Shown here piece after piece: positions 45,761-54,020 of a stretch of DNA of 54,020 bases. Origin of the DNA: Gnetum montanum. Taxonomy: Eukaryota > Streptophyta > Gnetopsida > Gnetales > Gnetaceae. The stretch spans positions 276,242 through 330,261 of the forward strand of contig MNCI01005473.1 of the NCBI GenBank assembly GCA_015680685.1. The letters run 5' to 3'. The position numbers were made by a program, and so were the translations under genes. The first letter of the stretch is position 1, and each line of letters opens with the position of its first letter. Under the pieces are notes generated by a model. The model was not told the origin of the DNA. It did not search any database and saw only the letters and a list, made by a program, of their open reading frames with translations.

Positions 45761-46184
45761 GTACTTTTATTTATAAATATTTTCATTTTCTTTAATTTTT
45801 AATTTATATTTTAATTAATTAAGTAAAATATCTAAGGTAATGAAAGTTGAAAATAAGGGATGTGCCCTACCTTCACTTGGGTAACCGGATCTGAGTTGCA
45901 CTTTGTGTGGCCCTGGTTAGGACTGGTGATTGGTAGTTTGTAGATCTTTAATTCACCTCTTATCATTATCTTAGAAAATAAAGTAAGTATTAGAAAAGTA
46001 ATATTTAATGTTCCATATATTTTTCTTACATATATTTTGTTTGCAAAATAAGCAAGACACAACTTCAAGTTTAAAGAAGAAATCAAATTACTGGAGCACA
46101 AGATCATAATAGAAGCATTGGAGTTGGAAAGAGATAATGAACATGGACTTGTTTGAGGATGAATGAAACCTTAAGGGGGTAGAT
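45761..46184 (+). mobile_element. 3' interior and polypurine tract of the gene-carrying element
   Basis: No coding sequence recognised. The stretch ends AAACCTTAAGGGGGTAGAT (46167-46184), a polypurine tract that abuts the 3' LTR start. Confidence 0.6.
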
Positions 46185-46755
46185 TGTCACATCCACATTC
46201 CCAAATGATGTTGATGCATAATGAAGATGATACCTATTCATAAAAAGTATTATTGTTATCATAACAAGACCTAAAAGGGTAGCTGTAATTGAGACTCAAA
46301 AGGGTGCATTGTAATAACAGACATGTCTCGAGGTAAGCTTTGAGGGTTTGACCTAAGGCATTTATACCTAGGCTTAGAGGTCATGTTAGGCATGGAGTGG
46401 TGGAGCTAGTAAAGGCAAGTCATAGGAGCTAAGTAAAGTGGGACAGGAAGTGGACTAGCCATCTATTCTAGTCAATTATAGGCCTAACCATGGTGGCAGT
46501 GTTGGATTGCCTCTAAGGGGATAGATGTCGAAGGAAGAGAAACCAAGGAACACTCTTAGAGCATGATCTAGATACACTAATCCATGTCATAAAAGCAATC
46601 TTTTCTATTCTCATTTTTCACTTTCCCTATTATTTCCTTTGTGCATAATGTTGAATGTTACATATATTTGACATTTGGTATATTGTCTTTTTAGGCATAA
46701 TGTCTAATGTAACATATATTTAACGTTTGTCGTGACATTAGGGGATGGGATGCCA
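46185..46755 (+). mobile_element. 3' LTR of the gene-carrying retrotransposon, 571 bp
   Basis: Starts TGTCACATCCAC and ends GATGGGATGCCA; aligns with the 5' LTR at 42917-43490. If both LTRs are taken to end two bases later (CATA), the flanks are ATCTT (42912-42916) and ATATT (46758-46762), a possible target duplication with one change. Confidence 0.88.
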
Positions 46756-47340
46756 TAATATTCCTTTATTATAAATTAATCTCTATAAAATAACATATGC
46801 ATTACACACTATCTAGTAATGTTTTTGACTTTATTTTGATGAATGTGCCATTGTTGGTGATAATTTTACTTTCAATACTTTGAAAAATAAGAGGAATATT
46901 TTCTAATTTAATTTAGAAATAAATTTTAGAATAATTAGAAGAATAGAAATCAAAATTTAATTTCTATTCTTGAGTAATAAAATTATTGTGTTAATCCAAG
47001 AAAACCTTAAGATTGGTTAATTTGATAAGTAAAAAAGATTTAGAAAAATACAAGCATGCAAACCATTTATTCCATAGTGATCAAGGATAGTCCAAATAAC
47101 CAATCTAAAGCCCTTATCTTGGTGAATGAATTTAATAATCTACAAAAATGTATAATGAGAAGTAATATCTTTTGACAAAGATTCATATAAATCATTAGTT
47201 AAAATAATATCATAAGATTTAGAATACTTCATAGTCTCTATAGTTTTAGAGACCTTAGTATTCTATATCTTTAGATGATTCTTGATTAAAATTTTTTTTC
47301 TGCCACAATATTTCTACAACAAACCCTTGAGATCAACAAA
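46756..47340 (-). pseudogene. L1-type LINE ORF1 (DUF4283-like), decayed, 5' part
   Basis: Minus-strand reading from about 47340 gives LNFDFYSSNYSKIYF, LENIPLIFQSIESKIITNNG, TFIKIKSKTLLDSV and CICYFIEINL. These match the DUF4283 style of plant LINE ORF1 (W-F----WV-L-NLPL--W---L--I----G-FIKID-KT----ARICVEIDL). The next expected block, a zinc knuckle, is found on the far side of the LTR element (YYNLRRYCNYFHCKDN near 42850). This shows that the LTR element inserted into ORF1 of the LINE at 38700-42916. Confidence 0.65.
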
Positions 47341-49071
47341 ACTTCAAACACTTTGCTACAAACTAGAAATTCAAAGTACAACAAAGGCAAAACTAGATTA
47401 CTACATGTACCTTCTAGAATAAACTAGGAAGAGTTAAGTAGCCTAGGGTTGGAATTTTAGGATTTGAGAAATCAAAAAATATAGTATTTTACCTATATAA
47501 AAGGTAATTTCATATGCATAATATGATTTGAAAGATGATATATGTTTAAAAAACTGTCAAATTTGATACTTGGTGGCTATAATGGATGCTTTTGCATATT
47601 GTACCTTATGATATCATGACATAAGTTTACATGACATGTATGCATGTCATCACCTAGAAACATGTTGACATGACAAGGAAAAACATATGGAAACACAAAA
47701 ACTGGAAACTAAGGATCTTTAGATCATTGGACTAGGTCATAGACATACATATAGTTGGTGTGCATGAACTAGCCATCCCACATGGAGTTCATGATGAGTG
47801 AAGATGTGAGCTAGCAACCCATCATGAAAATTATTGCCATAGCTGTTGGCCGCAACTTCAACTATGTGCATCTGACTTGGACCACATTCATGGTCACCAA
47901 GCATGAGAACTAAAACATTACAATTTTGTAATTCTTTCAACTATGAAATCTCTCAAACATCATGACTATCAAACATCATGATTGGCATTTAGAAAAATAA
48001 CCTTGAGTTCTTTGGTTTTCTTTATTGAACTATCTACATCATATGTCCATCATGCTCTACAATGTTGGTCTTCTTATGGAGCTCTATAACCATATCAACT
48101 AGCCATAATGATGCTGTAGTGTTGTGGATGGAAATAACTTCTTTATAGATGCCTACATTCACTCAATAAGTGGGTTCATGAACTCACCATTATTGTTGTA
48201 GTTAGTTTTGAAGACAATTCTGTTGTGGTCATGAACTTTTAGAAAGAGCACTAAGACATGAATGATGATATAAAAGTCATCCATGCTATGAATTTAGACA
48301 TGTTATTGTTATTTTTGAACATGATTTTAAACTGGATCTGCCCTTTCTCTAGGATGTATCCATGAGTCTATCCTTCTCTATGCATACCATGTATGACTTT
48401 TATTAGTACATGTTTATTGATAATGGTGTTTTTGTGGTCTAATATGAAAATTTTTTGTGTTTGGACATGATGGAATAGGTTGAAGCCATACTAGATTCCT
48501 ATTAGTATTCATGCTAATTTTATTAGCAACAAGTTTAGACATGAATGAGTTTGAGGTGGAGTAGAAGAATTCCAATTTCATCAACAACTAGTACCTCCCA
48601 TGCTTACTTGTATATATAGCCAAGAAGGATCTCAATTAGGTACTTTGGGGACTACAAGTTAGCTACATATGTGAAAACATGAGACCTAACTTGGAGGAGA
48701 CCTATGAAGTTCTAGAGAAAAAGTGGACTAGCATTTGCAGTATGACATTTCTATCATGTCTATTGTAGTTGTGGCAAGTTTTCAAAACTTGTATGCGAAG
48801 TAGTATTGTTAACATATTTATAGGTGAAGAAATAACTTGTAGAAGACCTATGAAGTTTTAGAGTACAATTGGACCATCTTTTGCAATCCAACATTTCTAT
48901 TGTATCTATCACTATTGTAGCAAATTTTCTAAAGCATGTTTATGAAAGTGGTGATATTAACATGTTTATAGGTGATGATATACATATATTTCATGCAAAG
49001 TTATGTTATGATGTGATAAGAGGCACCATATCAAAGAGAGTATGTGGTGTAGGTAGGGCTAATCTAACTAA
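47341..49071. other. Unassigned stretch with a diverged tandem pair
   Basis: A unit of about 150 bp is present twice, at about 48690-48835 and 48838-48990 (shared AGACCTATGAAGTT, GACATTTCTAT..TGTCTAT and ATTAACAT.TTTATAGGTGA blocks). No gene or element type is recognised. Confidence 0.45.
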
Positions 49072-49200
49072 AGGTCCACCCCAAGACATGTAGCCAACAT
49101 TATGCATTAAAAGAACTATAGAGGAATATAATGATACCGTAAGTGTGAGTTGAATTAACAATCTCTTGTATAATAAGATAATAAGTTATCTACTTAATGA
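49072..49200 (-). repeat. SINE family 2, copy b
   Basis: Minus-strand sense: AACTTATTATCTTATTATAC head, GAGATTGTTAATTCAACTC, then GGCTACATGTCTTGGGGTGG. It aligns with 29668-29805. Confidence 0.6.
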
Positions 49201-50245
49201 GGAGGAATTTTGATCTTCTTATACATTATATTATTTTTATTTTTCTCCTATCATTTAAAGGAAATAGGAACTAGTTAATTCTTTGATTGATATAGGAAGA
49301 AAATATTAACTTTAATTGATCTAATAAGTGGAGAAAGAAGGGAGCATTGTAATATTTTATTTCTTATTTTTGCTTACTACCTTGATGTATTTATTGTAAT
49401 CGACTTAGTTGTAATTTCTAGAATTATTTGTTAGTTCTTATAGCATATGTATAAATTCATGTAAGGATTTTTTGGAAAAATATATATTTACGGAAGATTT
49501 GGTGTCCATCACTATGCTTACTCTTGTAAAAGATAATTTTATGTTTATTTTGGTATTTTAGTAATAGAAATATTATATTTCTTATATTATTCTAGCAAAG
49601 AATTAGATCTTTTGTTATGCTATTATATTTTGATTGTATAATGGTAGATAACGACTTAGTTATAAGTTAATTAACTAGAAAATTCTCAAAATATGAACTC
49701 ATCCTTCTAAAGAAGATTTGATAAAAAGGGGTTATTTCATATATCTTTGAACTTAAATTTTAATCTTATTTAATGATAAGATTGAGTTAGGAAATATAAC
49801 TACTTTGCACAATACTACTTTAATAGTTTCACTCATATATTTTTACTTTTTAAGCTATTTCCTTAATTTCAACCCATCATTTTGGCATCATTATAGGGAA
49901 AAATCACTTTTGGATAGATTTCTTTGGAACAATAGTTTAACAAATATAGGGTGGCTCCAAGACTTAGGACTTTTATAAAATATAAGAATAGTAGGTGGAG
50001 GGACAAAAATGGATGATTCATTAAAACATCTACTAACCATGGTTGCCTAGTAGATTACCAAGGTTCTTTGATTTAGTTAAATATCGATGATGATGGTTTA
50101 GATGAGGATACAAAAACCTTAATTATGCACAATGGGAGACTTTTAAGAAAAATGTAAAAGAGAAAGGTATAAAGTTAAACCAACATGTAATATTAAGAAT
50201 GTATTATGAGAACATTATATATGATGATGATGATAGTTTAGTATT
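49201..50245. other. Unassigned AT-rich stretch
   Basis: No coding sequence recognised. ATGATG repeats directly precede the LTR at 50246; the flank is GTATT. Confidence 0.3.
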
Positions 50246-50361
50246 TGATGAGACGCGATATGCATAAGTCACGATATCGCATCCCCTGCAATATCGCGTA
50301 CGCGATATCGCATTGTTCCCTGCAATATCGCGTACATGATATCGCGGTCCACCGCCAAATC

Positions 50362-50369
50362 TATAAATA
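50362..50369 (+). promoter_or_regulatory. TATA box of the A3 element
   Basis: TATAAATA follows the GATATCGCG array by about 15 bases; identical boxes stand at 1588-1595 and 22331-22338. Transcription would start about 30 bases downstream, giving an R region that includes AATAAA. Confidence 0.75.
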
Positions 50370-50630
50370 AGAGGCGACACTCCCCTCATTTGGAATCCTA
50401 GGCTAGAAGTAGCAAAGCTCTGGCGGATTGATCACCCCAGAGATAGAATATTTTCCATGTGCCCGCAGTAGGAGTCCCCCAAGTGAACGGTTCTTTATTC
50501 GAGAAGCTTTGTACCTGAACGCAACTTGTGTACGGCAATAAAGACGAGCTTTGTGGATAAACCTTGGAGTACATGGATAGGTTTATTTAATGTTATTTAT
50601 TGCTTTCCTAGTAACACAGCATGAGTACGA

Positions 50631-50775
50631 CTTGGTTACGAGCATTGACGAATGTGTACGGCTAGCCAAGGAATCGGCTACTCATCGCGATTAGATTCTC
50701 TCACCCTTACCTCCTAGAACGTGGGACAAGTACGACTTGATTACGAGCATCTACGGATGTGTACGGCTAGTCAAG
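50631..50775 (+). other. Two conserved U5 hairpins (LTR A3)
   Basis: CTTGGTTA (50631-50638) with TAGCCAAG (50663-50670), inner CATT/AATG; and CTTGATTA (50736-50743) with TAGTCAAG (50768-50775), inner CATC/GATG. The long-loop hairpin 2 of other copies is missing here, which accounts for most of the shorter LTR. Confidence 0.7.
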
Positions 50776-51207
50776 GAATCGGCTGCTTGTCACACTTAGG
50801 CTAGTTAGGTGCCTCAGTACGACCGCTTCGAGCACGTGCGTTACGTGTGGTAATCCCAGTAACGATTAGCGTTTGGTAGCCACAGTTGCACAGTTCAGGG
50901 TGTGTACGGCAAGTGGGAATGGATGCTGACGCTAGGACTTAGTGCTGTAGTTAGAGTTAGTTTTAGTCTCTCAACCCTTCACCCTTTAGCATAGGAGATA
51001 AACTATAAAAGACCAAAAAAAATCATATACCTCGGACTTACTCAACCATACACCATGACAACAACAGGTAAGTCTAGGAAGACAACAATTAATTAACCCC
51101 AAGTGTTCCTTGCGACGTTTAGGCATTTAGTTTACAGAGTTCGACCGGATTGCGCGTGCTATGCTCGTTTCGTATGGTTGAGTGTAGGGGTACCTCACCA
51201 CTCATCA

Positions 51208-51226
51208 TTGGCGCAGTTCCTGGGGA
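51208..51226 (+). promoter_or_regulatory. Primer binding site, tRNA-Asp type
   Basis: TTGGCGCAGTTCCTGGGGA directly follows the LTR. It matches 15 of 18 bases of TGGCGCCGTTGCCGGGGA, the complement of plant tRNA-Asp 3' end, a primer used by Athila-type elements. Confidence 0.8.
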
Positions 51227-51348
51227 CTAAGTGTTTGTACGCCAATTAGAACATTAGAAAGTATTTCACATCGTTGTGAGCCTTAACGAACCTTTGGGTT
51301 AATTAGTTAAATAAGAACACATATAACGGTGAACAGCACACCAATAAA

Positions 51349-54020
51349 ATGGCTTCTTCTCATAAGGTTAACTCACCTAGGGATAACACGGAAGACAGTC
51401 AGTGACATACACATAACCTAGACCAGCCAAGTCCTAAATAGTATATGATAGCTTATACTCATCTCGATGAGTATATTCTCGATTACACTTTTACCCTCCA
51501 TCAGGATGAACAGTTGCGCTGGAGAGATTTTTTTGGTAATATAGTTTTACCACCAGATCGATCTGTTCCGAACATGCTTTTCCATGCCTTGACATAGATT
51601 GGCATGCAGGACTTATTCGCTGAATACGTTGCTGGAAGATATCATGTAAGGGATTATCATCCCACCGCTGCCCAACGTATTCGGGATGAAAGGAAGGAGA
51701 GCCAACATTCATTGTTGAAGGGCAAGGTCCCCCATGTCCTTAGTGAAATAGGAGACCAGGAACCCCTCACAATGGGTTTCTTAGAAAATGATGTTCCTCC
51801 TCCTCACAATGGTGAAGAGGTAAGGCATTAGGGCCTTTGATCAACTGTACATGCTATGGGCTTTGATCCCCGTGAGCACCAACTGTTCATGGTAGGAACA
51901 ACCACTCACACTAAGGACGGACACTTAGATTGTTACAACGATCGGGGCCGAAGCAGCCGAAGAGAAGGTAAGAAACATTGCCACAGTGATGGATCTCCTG
52001 CCTCTTCTCCTTCATCTCACCATTCACACTCTCCTCCCACATCTGGGTGCGACCATCGTGAGCACAACGGAGAGGGTAAAAGTAAAGAAGATGAAAGACC
52101 TCGATAGGAAGGTCGGGAGTTAGGACAAGGCCAAGGACGTAGGGAGAGTAGGGAACCACCACGAAGACATCATAGATGTCATGAAAGAGATGATCATGAC
52201 GAACCCCTACTTGCAACCCAAAGCATGCTAGACATCATAGAGGTAGTTAGGATCCCCACAAGGCACTTAAAAGATAGCAGGATCAAGCGTTTGGACATAA
52301 ATAATATCCCACATTTTGAATGGGGATACAACGCTAATCCTCAACATCATTTATAGGCATTCCACAATGCTTGTGCCTTACAAAATATAGATAATGAGTG
52401 GTAGTAGCTTAAGTTGTTCCCAAGGACACTCACCAAAGAAGCAGAGAGTTGGTACCGGTCCTTAGAATCGGAAACCATCAGGAGGTGGAGTACGATGCTC
52501 GAACTGTTCAAAAAAAAATATCAAACGTACTCCAGAGTGTCCAATTTTCGTAAGCAGATCCAAGGCTGGAAACAAGGTGCTTATGAACCCTTGGATGCTG
52601 CCATGGCCCGTTACTATACATTGCTACATCGTTGCCCAGGCCATGGGTATGCTAAACGGGATCAACTTCGCCACATCATGGATGGGCTAAGGAATGAAAC
52701 GAGAAGAACTCTTGGGACTTACGCCCAAGGGAGACTTTCCCAACTGAGAGCCCATGAAGTTGAAAGTTTGTTGGAACAAGTAGCGCAAGAAGAGGGTGAG
52801 CTATGTAAGAGGGAAAGTGTGGAAGAATATAACCACAATCTCTCCCTTTGCAAGAAGGGAGTCAAATTCTGTGATGAGGAGGATGAGTCACCACTCGAAG
52901 AGTTGGTGAATCGAAAAACCTTGCTGATCCAAAAGTTAACAACCGAGGTATTGGCTAAGGTAGACCAAATGTGGGATTCCTTGGACTCAAGAATAGAAAC
53001 AGTCTTAAAAATTGTAGAAGAGTCTAAGGTAGAACAAAGTAGTGACAAAGGCAAAACCAAGCGGAGAAACTTAAGCCCTACACATAACAAGGGTAAGGGG
53101 AAAATTCCTGTCTCCGATGAGGCTGTGAATTCTGATTCAGACAATGATAGTGGATGTGAGGTATGCTACTATGACCATCCTAAGGGATGTTGCCCAATTA
53201 TCTCACATCTGTAGGAGTCTGGGATGTATACATTAAATCCAAGACTTAATCAACAACAAACACCTCGAAGGTTACCTTATCCACAAGGTAATCCAAGGCA
53301 GTTCCACCAACCCTTAACATATTACACAAGTGGAACGCCTCCATAGCCTATTGGACAACATCAGCAGTGGCAATACCCACAGTCATGGGGGATGCCACCG
53401 CCAACACATCAATACCCTTACCGGCAGCCCGATCCTTACGGTTATTATGTGTAGCAGCCAGTTTCTCCATGTGACTCTATGGGTCACACTACCCCCTGAC
53501 GTCACTACCAAGTTCAGGAGTACTTCAGGAGAACTCCTTCTCCTCCAGGAGAAATCTCACATTCAGTCCATCCTATAACTCCGCCCGCACCTCTTCCACC
53601 TATAGTTCCCATACAACCTGTTCCAACAATGCAAGGGGAATTACCTACCCAACCGCAGCAACGTAATGCCGCGAGAGCTGTAAATATTCATCATGTAAAT
53701 ATCCAACCGGGTGCTGGTTCTGACAACTATACAAAGAAGAAACCCTTCTTTAGAACCAAAAGCCCAGACAAACTCTTGCAACAACAAGCGGTTGGGTACA
53801 TGTATAGGCCTCTAACCACTAACGCTTCAGAGAACCCTTCAGTCCAACAGAGCATAACGCATACGGTTATGTTAACACATACCGTAACTGACTGGATCAA
53901 GGTAGGCCACCTTCCCAAGAAACTAACTGACCCTGGAAGTCCTTTTATTTATTTGCAGATCGCTGGAAATGCACCACATCGGGCTCTTCTTGACTCAGGT
54001 TCCGAAGTCAACTTAATTTC
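51349..54020 (+). pseudogene. Ty3/gypsy gag-protease frame with 13 stops, cut by the window end
   Basis: Gag builds the particle and protease processes it. The start is ATG 51349 in a good plant context (A at -3, G at +4), 122 bases after the primer site. One frame continues to the window end without a frameshift. Order: N-terminal region (LRWRDFFGNIVLPPD), His/Ser/Arg-rich linker (51900-52200), capsid core (FPRTLTKEAESWYRSL, LFKKKYQTYSRVSNFRKQI, GWKQGAYEPLDAAMARYY, QVAQEEGEL), zinc knuckle CEVCYYDHPKGCC (CX2CX3HX4C), Pro/Gln-rich tail, and protease with LLDSGSEVNLIS (active site DSG). Stops: TGA at 51403, 51838, 53497; TAG at 51439, 51595, 51829, 52105, 52354, 52402, 52405, 53212, 53344, 53452. 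None is TAA. The capsid matches the minus-strand gag at 24311-26228, which lacks this long N-terminus. Confidence 0.9.

Larger units (their letters stand above)
50246..51207 (+). mobile_element. 5' LTR, family A (copy A3), 962 bp
   Basis: Ends TGATGAG and CTCATCA. U3 has the GATATCGCG array (50268-50346) and a TATA box TATAAATA (50362-50369). AATAAA is at 50537-50542, and two hairpins are at 50631-50775. The primer site immediately after the end, and gag beyond it, make this the 5' LTR of the element that runs off the window. Confidence 0.93.

Noticed and set aside
52719-53144. 141-residue open frame on the minus strand
   Set aside because: It is antisense to the gag capsid and linker and has no recognisable content; a shadow frame.
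51349-54020. Alternative genetic code, stop readthrough or RNA editing as an explanation for the TAG codons
   Set aside because: TGA occurs as well, no conserved readthrough context repeats at the stops, and loss of C at CAG/CGA explains all of them more simply.

Overview
The window looks like transposon-filled intergenic DNA from a large plant nuclear genome. It is AT-rich and contains no intact cellular gene. Almost everything recognisable is a plant-type retroelement: Ty3/gypsy and Ty1/copia (Sirevirus-like) elements, an L1-type LINE, tRNA-derived SINEs and a Penelope-like element. Penelope-like elements with a GIY-YIG endonuclease are rare in plants but are known from conifers (the Dryad elements). 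With the gene-free, old, multiply nested layout this makes a conifer or other gymnosperm my best guess; a fern or lycophyte cannot be excluded. 

One LTR family, called family A/B here, appears five times. Its LTRs have TGATGAG/CTCATCA-type ends and run about 0.8-1.1 kb. The copies are: a 3' LTR with polypurine tract (1441-2546, +); a solo LTR with target duplication GATGT (11448-12460, -); a recombinant-looking 3' LTR (17425-18286, -); a solo LTR with target duplication CACAC (22251-23277, +); a 5' LTR with primer site and gag (26353-27173, -); and a 5' LTR with primer site, gag and the start of protease (50246-54020, +), which makes six LTRs in all, five of them outside the recombinant. The U3 of the A-type LTRs carries arrays of the palindrome CGCGATATCGCG. 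The U5 carries two or three hairpins whose stems stay paired although their sequence changes. 

Region by region. 1-2546: 3' end of a family A element. 2.7-4.9 kb: possible decayed reading frame and an LTR with a different U3 array (minus). 4.9-9.4 kb: AT-rich non-coding. 9.4-10.3 kb: decayed gypsy integrase (-). 10.4-13.2 kb: decayed copia gag (-) split by the 11448-12460 solo LTR. 13.3-13.7 kb: recent tandem duplications. 15.1-16.06 kb: Penelope-like element (+). 17.4-21.9 kb: pol-less element with a coiled-coil ORF (-). 22.2-23.3 kb: solo LTR. 24.3-27.2 kb: gag and 5' LTR (-). 27-36 kb: mostly unassigned sequence with SINEs. 36.1-38.4 kb: copia gag and 5' LTR (-). 38.7-47.3 kb: LINE (-), interrupted at 42917-46755 by an LTR retrotransposon that carries an intron-less fragment of a CCR4-type deadenylase gene. 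47.3-50.2 kb: unassigned plus a SINE. 50.2 kb to the end: the best preserved element. 

The youngest gag-pro frame (51349-54020) keeps one reading frame for 2.67 kb but has 13 stops. All are TAG or TGA, as expected from C-to-T loss at CAG and CGA, the CG/CHG methylation contexts of plants. Single N characters at 17670, 21103 and 25617 mark unresolved joins; one is flanked by a 44-base duplicate and another hides about 126 bases of gag.
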